21,705 nt of DNA from JAVZLQ01 sp049700035 (GCA_049700035.1 JBNAWC010000018.1:1-21705), one strand, 5' to 3'; shown: positions 14,373 through 21,669, counted from the stretch's first letter. Program-made: numbers and translations. Notes: generated from the letters alone by a model not told the origin.

Positions 14373-15407
14373 ATGCGAAAAATAAGGGTTATCCTGTTCG
14401 GCGTCGGCGCGGTTGGAACGTTAATCGCAAAATTTCTAGCAGAAAAAGATGGAGTAGAAATCGTCGGAGCCATAGACATCGCGAAAGATAAGGTCGGCAG
14501 AGACCTGGGCGAAGTATTAGGTATGAAGCATCTGGGAATAAAAATTTCAGACAACATAGATGAAACATTGTCCAAAGTTAAAGCAGATGTGGCGATACAC
14601 ACAACAACATCATATCTTAAAGATACGTACCCGCAAATAGCTTCACTCATAAAACACGGCATCAAAGTGATATCTACATGCGAAGAATTATCCTACCCAT
14701 ACTATGCCGAACCAAAAATTGCAAACGAATTAGATGCGTTAGCCAAAAAATACAACACCACAGTGCTTGGCACCGGCATAAACCCAGGCTTCTTGATGGA
14801 CACGTTGGTGATAACGTTAACTGCAGTTTGCCAGAAAATCGAAAAAATAGAAGCCATAAGGGTTATGGACTCAGCAAAAAGGCGGTTGCCATTCCAAAAA
14901 AAGATAGGCGCTGGACTGACAGTAGAAGAATTTAAGCACAGAATAGAAAGCAAACAAATTACTGGGCATGTGGGACTTGAACAGTCAATAGCCATGATCG
15001 CCGATGCCATCGCATGGAAACTAGATAGAATAGTAACAGAGCCAGTTGAGCCAGTCATTGCCAAAAAGCCGGTGAAAAGCCAATTCATAGAAGTTAAAGC
15101 TGGCGAGGTGGCGGGGCTAAAACAAAACGCTAAAGGCATGATGCAAGGCAAAGAGGTCATAAAGCTTGAGTTTCAGGCTTATTTAGGCGCTGAAGAAGAG
15201 TATGATGCGATAACAATTAGAGGTGTTCCAGAAGTAAGGCAGAGAATACAGCCATGCATACATGGTGACATAGGAACTGTTGCGATGGTTGTAAATGCAA
15301 TTCCCAAAGTTATTGAGGCGCGTCCAGGATTGTTGACGATGAAGGATTTGCCAGTTCCGTCAGCAACACTAGGAGACTTAAGAAAACACATTCGGGATTT
15401 ATCATGA
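14373..15407 (+). CDS. DapB-fold NAD(P)H-dependent dehydrogenase, 2,4-diaminopentanoate dehydrogenase-like
   Basis: This 344-residue protein has an N-terminal Rossmann fold (VILFGVGAVGTLIAKFLAEK, GxGxxG at 10-15) of the dihydrodipicolinate-reductase type, and a C-terminal region resembling the 2,4-diaminopentanoate dehydrogenase (Ord) family: ELSYPYYAEP, VLGTGINPGFLMDTLV, QKKIGAGLTVEEF, GHVGLEQSIAMIADA and RIQPCIHGDIGTVAMVVNA. It is much longer than DapB and lacks the DapB catalytic His-His/Lys signature as far as I can see. Ord deaminates a diamino acid in ornithine fermentation, but the family is broader and the substrate here is unknown. Its ATGA overlap with pxpA suggests a role in feeding amino or imino acids into 5-oxoproline or glutamate metabolism (inference). 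Confidence 0.75.
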   Translation: MRKIRVILFGVGAVGTLIAKFLAEKDGVEIVGAIDIAKDKVGRDLGEVLGMKHLGIKISDNIDETLSKVKADVAIHTTTSYLKDTYPQIASLIKHGIKVISTCEELSYPYYAEPKIANELDALAKKYNTTVLGTGINPGFLMDTLVITLTAVCQKIEKIEAIRVMDSAKRRLPFQKKIGAGLTVEEFKHRIESKQITGHVGLEQSIAMIADAIAWKLDRIVTEPVEPVIAKKPVKSQFIEVKAGEVAGLKQNAKGMMQGKEVIKLEFQAYLGAEEEYDAITIRGVPEVRQRIQPCIHGDIGTVAMVVNAIPKVIEARPGLLTMKDLPVPSATLGDLRKHIRDLS

Positions 15408-16177
15408 AATTTAAAGTAGACATAAATTGTGATTTGGGCGAAAGTTACGGCGCCTTCAAAGTTGGAAATGACGAAAAAATAATGCCACACATAACGTCAG
15501 CAAACATTGCGTGTGGATTTCATGCAGGCGACCCAGTTACAATCGCCCACACAATAAATCTGGCAAAGGAATATAATGTCGCTATCGGCGCACATCCAAG
15601 CTACCCCGACCTTCTGGGTTTCGGAAGAAGAGAAATGCGGTTAACTCCAGAAGAAATTAGGAATTATACGATTTACCAGGTAAGCGCATTACAAGGCTTC
15701 GCGTCAACAATTGGCGCAAATCTTCAACATGTTAAACTTCACGGAGCATTGTATAATACTGCATCAGAGGACAAAAAAACTTCCAACGCTGTAATCGAAG
15801 CCGTTCAAGCATTAAACCCAAATTTGATAATTTTTGCACCTCCAAAATCAGCATTGGCAGAAGCGGCGCGCAACACTGGACTAAAAGTTGCACACGAATT
15901 TTTTGCTGATAGGGCATATAACGCTGATGGAAGCCTTGTCTCGAGAAAAAAACCCAACGCGATTATCCAAGAAAGACAGAAGGTTGTTGAAAGGGCGATT
16001 AAGGCAGTTAAAGAACAGAAGGTCATTGCAATCAACGGCGACGCCATAAAAATAGGCACAATCCACACAATCTGCGTTCACGGCGACACACCAACTGCTG
16101 TTGAATTGGCAAAAGCGTTAAAGGAAGAATTGGCAAAAGCAAACATTGAAGTTAAACCTGTTGGAAGCTTTCTATAA
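15404..16177 (+). CDS. pxpA: 5-oxoprolinase subunit A (PxpA, LamB/YcsF family)
   Basis: With PxpB and PxpC this protein hydrolyses 5-oxoproline to glutamate using ATP. Family motifs are DINCDLGESYG (6-16), TSANIACGFHAGDP (31-44), IGAHPSYPDLLGFGRREM, NLQHVKLHGALYN, EFFADRAYNADGSLVSR, and the C-terminal CVHGDTPTAVELAKAL. The 257-residue length is normal, and the metal/substrate His and Asp residues appear intact. The ATG overlaps the preceding stop by 4 nt, implying translational coupling. The next gene follows after 20 nt. Confidence 0.96.
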   Translation: MKFKVDINCDLGESYGAFKVGNDEKIMPHITSANIACGFHAGDPVTIAHTINLAKEYNVAIGAHPSYPDLLGFGRREMRLTPEEIRNYTIYQVSALQGFASTIGANLQHVKLHGALYNTASEDKKTSNAVIEAVQALNPNLIIFAPPKSALAEAARNTGLKVAHEFFADRAYNADGSLVSRKKPNAIIQERQKVVERAIKAVKEQKVIAINGDAIKIGTIHTICVHGDTPTAVELAKALKEELAKANIEVKPVGSFL

Positions 16178-16197
16178 TCCTTCTTCGGTGCTTTACA

Positions 16198-16956
16198 TTG
16201 GCAAAAGGGGAACGCCTGTCTGCAAAATACTTCCCGTTAGGTGATAATGCTATAGTGGTAGAATTCGGCGACGCGATAAGTTTAGAAATAAACAGCAAAG
16301 TTATCGCCCTAAGCGATGCAATTTCAAGAGCAAAAATCCACGGAGTCAAAGAACTTGTCCCAACATACCGCTCACTGCTCATTTGCTATAACCCATCAGA
16401 AACAACATACAAACAATTAAGCCTACACATCAAAACAATTGAAAAAGAACTACGCAGCACAAACGTTAAAGTTAAGGGCAAAAAGGTTGTAGTTCCAGTT
16501 GTTTATGGAGGAGAATACGGGCCAGACCTTACATATGTTGCTCAATATCACAACATAAGCGAAGAACAGGTTATCGCCTTACACTCAAAAACAGAATACC
16601 GCGTCTACATGATAGGGTTTCTGGCAGGCTTCCCTTATATGGGAGAAGTCCCAGATGAAATTGCAACTCCACGCCTAGAAAAACCAAGGCTTAAGGTGCC
16701 AGCAGGATCTGTTGGCATAGCAGAGAAGCAAGCTGGAATTTACCCATGTGAAGCGCCTGGCGGATGGCGAATAATAGGAAGAACTCCGCTTAAGCTGTTT
16801 GATCCTTATGAACAGCCTCCTGCACTTTTAAATCCAGGAGACACTGTCAAGTTTAAACCTATATCGGAAGGCGCGTTCAAAATAATTCTTAATTCAACCT
16901 TGAAAGGCATTAACCTAATTTTCCCAGAAGATGAAACAGCAAATGAAAGTTTTTAA
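16198..16956 (+). CDS. pxpB: 5-oxoprolinase subunit B (PxpB, KipI-type)
   Basis: This 252-residue cyclophilin-like subunit pairs with PxpC. It starts with YFPLGDNAIVVEFG (11-24) and has the family-defining YMIGFLAGFPYMGEVP (137-152), RLKVPAGSVGIAEKQAG (164-180) and IYPCEAPGGWRIIGRTP (181-197). The start is TTG at 16198; no in-frame ATG precedes the conserved opening. The 3' end overlaps pxpC by 26 nt. In Bacillus the KipI relative inhibits a sporulation kinase, but linkage to pxpA and pxpC here supports 5-oxoprolinase. Confidence 0.94.
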   Translation: MAKGERLSAKYFPLGDNAIVVEFGDAISLEINSKVIALSDAISRAKIHGVKELVPTYRSLLICYNPSETTYKQLSLHIKTIEKELRSTNVKVKGKKVVVPVVYGGEYGPDLTYVAQYHNISEEQVIALHSKTEYRVYMIGFLAGFPYMGEVPDEIATPRLEKPRLKVPAGSVGIAEKQAGIYPCEAPGGWRIIGRTPLKLFDPYEQPPALLNPGDTVKFKPISEGAFKIILNSTLKGINLIFPEDETANESF

Positions 16957-17905
16957 CGTGCTAAAACCAGGACTATTCGCTACTGTTCAAGATATGGGAA
17001 GGTATGGCTACCTCAAATATGGCGTGCCAATATCTGGGGCAATGGACACGTTTTCGTTGGTCACAGCCAACCTTTTAGTTGGAAACAACCCAAATAATGC
17101 ATGCCTTGAAATTACACTTACAGGACCAGAGCTACAAGCTTTAGCTAAAACGCAAATTGCAATAACTGGAGGAGACATCTCTCCAAAAGTAAACAGTCAA
17201 AATGTTCCAATGTGGCAAACATTAGAAGTCAAAGAAGGGGACATAATTTCTTTTGGAAAAATGGAAAGCGGGTGCCGCGCATACATCTCTGTGAGAGGAG
17301 GGATAAACACACCAATTATTTTAGGAAGTAGATCAACGTGTGTGCGCGGCGGATTTGGAGGAATTAACGGCAGACAGTTAAAAGCTGGCGACGTAATCGA
17401 GGGCTTTAGTGCACCACCAATAGAGCATACATATTCACTTCCAAAAGAGCTTACACCAAAATTTACAAGCCCTTTCACGGCAAACGTCATACTTGGACCA
17501 CAAAAAAGCATGTTCACAAAACAGGGAATAAACACTTTCCTTTCAAGTCAGTATAGGGTTACGGTTGAATCAGATCGCATGGGATATAGGCTGGAAGGAC
17601 CAAAAATAGAGCATAAAGAAAAGGGAGAAATAGTTTCCGATGCGCTTTTGCCAGGCGCAATTCAAGTGCCGAAGGATGGACAGCCAATAATTGTTATGCG
17701 TGATGCACAAACTACGGGTGGGTATCCAAAAATAGCCGCGGTGATAACGCCAGATGTTTCTTTGCTTGGACAAGCTAAACCAAATGACGTCATAATTTTT
17801 TCTGAGATTTCAATAAGTCAAGCTCGGGAGAAATTCATTAAATTCCAAAAACTGCTCAGCAACCTTAGAAAATTTTTAAGGAAAAACAGCGCTGTTGAAA
17901 GTTAG
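16931..17905 (+). CDS. pxpC: 5-oxoprolinase subunit C (PxpC, KipA-type)
   Basis: The 324-residue biotin-dependent-carboxyltransferase-like subunit shows NVLKPGLFATVQDMGRYGY (9-27), GVPISGAMD (31-39), AYISVRGGI, SRSTCVRGGFGGINGR, QYRVTVESDRMGYRLEGP, and RDAQTTGGYPKIAAVI near the C terminus. These match PxpC/KipA, which phosphorylates or activates 5-oxoproline with PxpB. The ATG at 16931 overlaps pxpB; an ATG at 16943 would start MKVFNVLKPG, closer to the usual family start, so the first four residues are uncertain. A run of five T directly after the stop (17906-17910) may help termination of the operon. Confidence 0.95.
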   Translation: MKQQMKVFNVLKPGLFATVQDMGRYGYLKYGVPISGAMDTFSLVTANLLVGNNPNNACLEITLTGPELQALAKTQIAITGGDISPKVNSQNVPMWQTLEVKEGDIISFGKMESGCRAYISVRGGINTPIILGSRSTCVRGGFGGINGRQLKAGDVIEGFSAPPIEHTYSLPKELTPKFTSPFTANVILGPQKSMFTKQGINTFLSSQYRVTVESDRMGYRLEGPKIEHKEKGEIVSDALLPGAIQVPKDGQPIIVMRDAQTTGGYPKIAAVITPDVSLLGQAKPNDVIIFSEISISQAREKFIKFQKLLSNLRKFLRKNSAVES

Positions 17906-17946
17906 TTTTTGGAAGGTTATGCTATCAAAATAACGCAGCGTCAATG

Positions 17947-17953
17947 TTTATAG
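17947..17953 (+). promoter_or_regulatory. Putative TATA box for moaE
   Basis: TTTATAG is centred about 26 nt before the ATG at 17976, which would make the moaE transcript leaderless or nearly so. Confidence 0.5.
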
Positions 17954-17975
17954 GTCAGCCGATTATTTTTGTAGG

Positions 17976-18440
17976 ATGGTTGAGTTGCCTATGACAGCAA
18001 AAGCGGGCGTTCATGAAAAAGGGGAGATCTCCATAACGGATATTATAAGAAAAGCAAAAAATAGTTGCGACTTTCAAAAGGTAGGGGCAATTGCACTGTT
18101 TATTGGAGTGGTTCGCGGAGAAAACGAAAGGGGAGAAAAGGTACAGAAGTTGAGGTTGGAGGCTTACGAAGAAAAGGCAAATGAAACCTTGTCGGCAATT
18201 TGCAACGATTTAAAGAAAAAACCAGGAATAGTGGACGTCCAAATTCACCATTTACTCGGCGAGTTCAGCGTAGGCGAAGACCTTGTTTACGTTCTGGTTG
18301 CTGGTTCACATCGTAAAGAAGTGTTTGCGGTGTTGGAGGAAGCTGTGGAACGATATAAGAAAGAGGCGCCCATCTTCAAGAAGGAATATGTGGCAGACGA
18401 GAAGGGTAAGGTAACAGCGTATTGGACAACTGAAAAATAG
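17976..18440 (+). CDS. moaE: Molybdopterin synthase catalytic subunit MoaE
   Basis: MoaE converts precursor Z (cPMP) to molybdopterin with sulfur from MoaD. The 154-residue protein shows GAIALFIGVVRGENERG (38-54), LEAYEEKANE (61-70), IHHLLGEFSVGED (90-102), AGSHRKEVF (109-117) and the active-site segment KKEAPIFKKE (128-137), in which Lys128 and Lys135 have the spacing of E. coli Lys119 and Lys126. The TATA-like box predicts a leaderless start at 17976; an ATG at 17991 is the alternative and only removes five residues. No MoaD or other cofactor genes are nearby. In anaerobic archaea the product usually serves tungsten or molybdenum enzymes. Confidence 0.94.
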   Translation: MVELPMTAKAGVHEKGEISITDIIRKAKNSCDFQKVGAIALFIGVVRGENERGEKVQKLRLEAYEEKANETLSAICNDLKKKPGIVDVQIHHLLGEFSVGEDLVYVLVAGSHRKEVFAVLEEAVERYKKEAPIFKKEYVADEKGKVTAYWTTEK

Positions 18441-18476
18441 GAAACTGCCATTTAATGGAAAGCATATTTTGAGAAA

Positions 18477-18485
18477 TGTTATAAG
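18477..18485 (+). promoter_or_regulatory. Putative TATA box for the DUF47 gene
   Basis: TGTTATAAG lies about 40 nt before the TTG start at 18521. The ribosome binding site AAGGAGAGG (18507-18515) lies close to the predicted start site, so the exact start of transcription is uncertain. Confidence 0.35.
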
Positions 18486-18520
18486 CACGCTTCAAAAATT
18501 ATGGTAAAGGAGAGGTAAAA

Positions 18521-19189
18521 TTGGAGAAGAGAAGCTACGCGTGGTTTGAAAGGCGCCGTAGAACAAAGGCGCTGGATTTGGCGCAAGAACAGATAACAAA
18601 GGCTCTTGGCACTGTGACCCTGCTCCATCAAGCGGTGAAAAACATTTCAGAGGCAAAAAAGAAGGAGGCGCTTCAAAGCATCGAAAACCTCTTTAAGATG
18701 GAGAAGGAGGTAGACGGCTTAAGAACCGAAGTTTTCAAGGAGTTGTCTAAGGGAGCAGCACTTTTCGCGGAGTATCGTGAAGATTTGATGCACCTTGTAA
18801 AGCGCCTTGACACGTTGGCGGATCATGTGAAGGATGTGGCGAGATGTGTGAGGATGCTCTCTGACTCCGATATACCGAAGGAACTTTGGGATAACACTGT
18901 TAGCATGACTGCTACGCTTGTAGAGTGTGCTGACGCGCTGCGTGGAAGTATTGAAAAGATTACGGCGAATCCTGCAGAGGCTATCCAAGGGGCGAAGAGA
19001 GTGGAGGAAATTGAACATACGATTGATGACGAATACTTGAAAACGAAGGCGCTATTCATCAAATATTCAGCGAAAATTAACTGTGGTGCCATGGTGATTT
19101 TCGATGATTTGGTTGAGTTCATTGAGTATGCCGCAGACATGTGCGCAGACACCGCAGACTACATTGTGATACTTGCAAGTCGGGAATAA
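18521..19189 (+). CDS. DUF47 (PhoU-like) helical-bundle protein
   Basis: This 222-residue, almost wholly helical protein is of the DUF47/TIGR00153 family, related to PhoU. It shows WFERRRRTKALDLAQEQI (8-25), an EKEVDGLRTEVFKEL segment, DLMHLVKRLDTLADHVKDVA, and the E(x)3D-type metal-binding motif VEEIEHTIDDEYLKT in its second repeat. Relatives sit beside Pit-type phosphate transporters and are thought to regulate them; no transporter gene is visible here. The start is TTG at 18521 with a strong AAGGAGAGG 5 nt upstream; no ATG is available near it. It is followed by a phosphoesterase gene after 13 nt, likely one operon. Confidence 0.85.
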   Translation: MEKRSYAWFERRRRTKALDLAQEQITKALGTVTLLHQAVKNISEAKKKEALQSIENLFKMEKEVDGLRTEVFKELSKGAALFAEYREDLMHLVKRLDTLADHVKDVARCVRMLSDSDIPKELWDNTVSMTATLVECADALRGSIEKITANPAEAIQGAKRVEEIEHTIDDEYLKTKALFIKYSAKINCGAMVIFDDLVEFIEYAADMCADTADYIVILASRE

Positions 19190-19202
19190 GGCGCGTAATA
19201 AA

Positions 19203-19979
19203 ATGTTGCTTGCTCAAATTTCGGATGTACACTGTGGTCCAATGCTGCGTAGAGAAGTCTTAAGGAAAGCTATCAAGGAAATTAACAGTTTGTCGCCTGA
19301 TGTGGTGCTTGTGACTGGGGATTTAACTGAAAATGGCTTAATATCCGAGTTTACAGACGCTTCAAAAGAGTTGAAAAAGCTGAAAGCTGAAAAGGTGATA
19401 TATCTAAGCGGAAACCACGATTACCGTTCAACTGGCTATTTGCTCTTCAAGGAGTTTTTCCCATTTTCACAAGTAACAGAAACCGAAGAAGCAGTTATCG
19501 TTGTTCTCAGCTCAGCAAGACCAGACAGAGACGACGGCGAAGTTGGACATAGACAGAATTTGTGGCATGAGAAAACCCTTGAAGAATACAAGGATAAAGT
19601 GAAAATAGTGACGATACACCATCACATTATTCCCGTTCCAGACACTGGAGCAGACCAAATCACGATTGTAGATGCTGGCGATGTCCTAAGAAGCTTAGTA
19701 AAGTCTAAGGTGGATTTGGTTCTCTGTGGCCACCGTCATAGACCATGGCGGTGGAAGATTGAGGACATGCTTGTGGTTCATGCTGGAAGCGTCTCATGTG
19801 AAAAGTTGAGGGGGTTCTTTTGCAATTCATACAACGTTATAGAGATTAAAGGTAAGAAGGTTAATGCCAAGCTGAAGATAGTGGATGGCGGTTATGTAGA
19901 TTTTAAGGAAATTGTTAAGCGCAGAGAAATCTTACAAGCTTCTGATATTTCACAGTATGGAGATTCTCTCGCGCACTAA
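19203..19979 (+). CDS. Calcineurin-like metallophosphoesterase
   Basis: This 258-residue dimetal phosphoesterase is of the calcineurin-like/Icc-type superfamily. The full motif set is present: ISDVHCG (6-12), TGDLTENG (38-45), GNHDYR (70-75), TIHHHIIP (137-144) and CGHRHRP (175-181). Substrates in the family include cyclic nucleotides, nucleotides and phosphoproteins; none can be chosen from the sequence. An upstream in-frame TTG at 19173 exists, but the ATG at 19203 gives the canonical MLLAQISDVH start. It lies 13 nt after the DUF47 gene, so a shared phosphate-related role is plausible (inference). Confidence 0.92.
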   Translation: MLLAQISDVHCGPMLRREVLRKAIKEINSLSPDVVLVTGDLTENGLISEFTDASKELKKLKAEKVIYLSGNHDYRSTGYLLFKEFFPFSQVTETEEAVIVVLSSARPDRDDGEVGHRQNLWHEKTLEEYKDKVKIVTIHHHIIPVPDTGADQITIVDAGDVLRSLVKSKVDLVLCGHRHRPWRWKIEDMLVVHAGSVSCEKLRGFFCNSYNVIEIKGKKVNAKLKIVDGGYVDFKEIVKRREILQASDISQYGDSLAH

Positions 19980-19983
19980 AGCA

Positions 19984-20006
19984 GAGAAAATAAAATTAAA
20001 GAAAAG
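19984..20006 (-). terminator. T-rich tract downstream of alba
   Basis: On the minus strand, 40 nt after the alba stop, there is a pyrimidine-rich run with several T clusters and no hairpin, the usual form of an archaeal intrinsic terminator. It lies just past the convergent phosphoesterase stop. Confidence 0.5.
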
Positions 20007-20045
20007 TGAGGGCAATCGCTGTTTTAGGCTTATTCCATTCAAAGC

Positions 20046-20330
20046 CTACTTCGTAAGCGTTATTTCCATCGTTGAAACCATCCGCGACCTGTTTTGTCCC
20101 TGTTTCGGCGGCATCTCCTCAGTTCCAATAGATATCTTGCTTACTTTCAAGTCTTTTAAGAACCTGTTCCTCACGATTTCTGCAACGTCAACAGCTGTCG
20201 TGATTGCTCGTCCCCGCGCTTTGATTGTTATCTCTTTGGTGTCGGATGCTGAAAGGCTAGTGACGATGGCCAAGACATAGTTCATTGCAGGCTTTCTTCC
20301 AATCAATATTGTTTCAGATTTTCCAGACAT
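20046..20330 (-). CDS. albA: Alba, archaeal chromatin/nucleic-acid-binding protein
   Basis: Alba dimers coat DNA and also bind RNA. The 94-residue protein has TILIGRKPAMNYVLAIVTSL (8-27), with Arg12-Lys13 in the place of the binding lysines usually acetylated in relatives, ITIKARGRAITTAVDVAEIV (34-53), and the β-hairpin arm ISIGTEEMPPKQG, ending in STMEITLTK. The ATG at 20330 has GGTGAT upstream. The leader is unusually long for this genome, about 80 nt to the predicted transcript start, and holds a conserved-looking inverted repeat. It is convergent with the phosphoesterase gene. Confidence 0.96.
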   Translation of the reverse strand: MSGKSETILIGRKPAMNYVLAIVTSLSASDTKEITIKARGRAITTAVDVAEIVRNRFLKDLKVSKISIGTEEMPPKQGQNRSRMVSTMEITLTK

Positions 20331-20366
20331 GCTTATATCACCCCGCTTTTGTCGTTGTAGTTTTGT

Positions 20367-20410
20367 GTAACGTTGCCTCTGTTCTTAGCCCTCTAACAGC
20401 ACAACGTTAC
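20367..20410 (-). repeat. Perfect 9-bp inverted repeat with nested 5-bp stem in the alba leader
   Basis: GTAACGTTG (20367-20375) and CAACGTTAC (20402-20410) are perfect reverse complements separated by 26 bases. Inside lies CTGTT (20379-20383) against AACAG (20395-20399). The whole 44-base unit can fold into a two-stem hairpin with a small internal loop, at the predicted 5' end of the alba mRNA. Each arm also contains the palindrome AACGTT, so binding as a DNA operator is an alternative. Confidence 0.6.
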
Positions 20411-20434
20411 CGCAATCCAAAATACGCAAACTTC

Positions 20435-20444
20435 CTTATAAATA
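20435..20444 (-). promoter_or_regulatory. Putative TATA box for alba
   Basis: Read on the minus strand, TATTTATAAG is the only strong TATA match upstream of alba. The predicted start near 20410-20414 coincides with the outer edge of the inverted repeat. Confidence 0.55.
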
Positions 20445-20555
20445 CAACGAAAATTAACATTTTTTGGCGTAGAAAACAACCAATAGCGACCTACCCCCTC
20501 TAGATTTTCAGTTAAAAAGTTCTTGCTTAGTCATCTCGCTTCTCATTTAAAAGGC

Positions 20556-20999
20556 TTAATGTATTCTTCGCCATTTTTGAAACGGCATGTAGACAAAAAG
20601 GAAAATTGCAACTGCAAAAAACATCCATATCACGCATGAGATTGTAGCAAGCGAAGTTAACTCCCAGAGGAGGAATAATAGGGGAAAAGCAAAACCAACC
20701 GAGAGAATCACAAGCACCACAAGAGCATTTGTAATCTTTGTTTGTATCGACAACTGGGGAACGCCTTCACAATAGTAGATAACTTCAATTGCGAAATGAC
20801 TGGCGAGAAAAATGAGCAAGTAGAAAAACACAGTAAAAAAGAGAAGTATGAGCTGTGACTGCACTGTATTTGGATTAGAAAGTCGCGTAAGAAGAATGGT
20901 GACGACTGTAAATGTGAAGCCTGCGAGAAATAACATGCCGCTCATAAGATTCGAGAGATGCTTGACATAGTCCGAATAATTATTCCTGTCTTCAGTCAC
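20556..20999 (-). CDS. Hypothetical four-helix membrane protein
   Basis: I do not recognise this 147-residue protein. After a charged N terminus of about 15 residues (MTEDRNNYSDYVKHL) it has four hydrophobic segments at roughly 18-38, 46-70, 87-109 and 113-137, and a short basic tail (QKWRRIH). There is no signal peptide or cofactor motif. Acidic start and basic end suggest both termini face the cytoplasm. Codon use looks like its neighbours. The gene stands alone: about 225 bases separate it from alba downstream and 402 bases of apparently non-coding DNA lie on its other side. Confidence 0.65.
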   Translation of the reverse strand: MTEDRNNYSDYVKHLSNLMSGMLFLAGFTFTVVTILLTRLSNPNTVQSQLILLFFTVFFYLLIFLASHFAIEVIYYCEGVPQLSIQTKITNALVVLVILSVGFAFPLLFLLWELTSLATISCVIWMFFAVAIFLFVYMPFQKWRRIH

Positions 21000-21401
21000 T
21001 CCATCGCACCCATATTAGATTACATGCTCACTATTTTAGCTTTATTACCCACAGAAAACCAGTCCGGAGGAATTATCTCCAACTCTTGACCAAAGATTCC
21101 ATATCTGCAAGAGGTGCAACCGAAATTTATTCTGCCTTGAATCAAGTGCCACCAAAAAGTGCGGGGGTGGGATCACGCACAAATTTACCAATAAAATGCA
21201 GTCGCTGGAAAATCTAGGATTTTAATTAGTCGCTATTAACGGAAGCAATGAAATGCTGCGCCATAGAAAATAACATGACTACACGGTGAAAGTTGTCTAT
21301 GGGGTTCAGGGAAGAAGATTTTTCCGCTAAAAATGGGAAAGAATGTAGCCACAACCGTAATAAGCTGACTAGAAGAATTTCAATAATACGGTTGCGGTTA
21401 C
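21000..21401. other. Intergenic region of 402 bases, no convincing gene
   Basis: No gene with a start codon and family resemblance is visible on either strand. Contents: an open stretch of 61 codons on the plus strand (21040-21225) without any start codon before its last eight codons, encoding a Cys-containing peptide; a short GTGCG/CGCAC inverted repeat at 21159-21180; and an inverted repeat at 21353-21393 just before the next gene. The higher A+T and lack of coding signal suggest eroded sequence. Confidence 0.5.
21353..21393 (+). repeat. Inverted repeat AACCGTA/TACGGTT upstream of the DUF4258 gene
   Basis: AACCGTA (21353-21359) and TACGGTT (21387-21393) are perfect reverse complements 27 bases apart, ending 8 nt before the ATG at 21402. 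The position suits an operator for an autoregulated gene pair or an mRNA hairpin near the ribosome binding site. Confidence 0.4.
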
Positions 21402-21662
21402 ATGAAATATACAAAACACGCAAAAGCCAGAGCAGCTGAAAGGGGTATAACTGAGGACGTGATTTTGGAGGCAATATTGCAACCATCCCAGACATATTAT
21501 GACTTAAGCACGGGAACAACAATCGACTTCAAGAAGCTTGATGAGAAGCATCTTTTAGTAGCATACTCTAGAGAGGATAAGGAAATCAAAATTGTGACAA
21601 CGTTTATAACATCAAACGCCCAAGAAAAATTGGCAGAAAACTGGAAAACAGAACATGGGTGA
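21402..21662 (+). CDS. DUF4258 family protein, possible toxin-like partner
   Basis: The 86-residue protein begins KYTKHAKARAAERGITEDVI (2-21), the HA-x-R-x-x-ERGI pattern of DUF4258, followed by a β-sheet half with TIDFKKL, KHLLVAYS and IKIVTTFIT. DUF4258 has a RelE/BrnT-like fold in some annotations and is often found beside small partners such as DUF2283, leading to proposals of toxin-antitoxin function; activity is mostly unproven. The next gene starts 7 nt downstream and is a DUF2283 start. GGTTGCGGTT lies before the ATG, but there is no clear SD. Confidence 0.8.
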   Translation: MKYTKHAKARAAERGITEDVILEAILQPSQTYYDLSTGTTIDFKKLDEKHLLVAYSREDKEIKIVTTFITSNAQEKLAENWKTEHG

Positions 21663-21669
21663 AGATTAA

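Noticed and set aside
20285..20503. Plus-strand open frame over the alba promoter and leader
   Set aside because: It has no family resemblance, overlaps the alba start antisense, and runs through A/T-rich promoter sequence.
21159..21180. GTGCGGGGGTGGGATCACGCAC as the 3' end of a minus-strand tRNA (possible integration site)
   Set aside because: It recalls the T-stem/acceptor end of a tRNA, but the T loop (TTCAA) is missing and no other tRNA arms can be built upstream, so it is at most a chance hairpin.
21226..21522. Minus-strand 98-codon open frame opposite the DUF4258 gene
   Set aside because: Its first part is antisense to DUF4258 coding sequence, which has clear family motifs; composition looks like a shadow frame.
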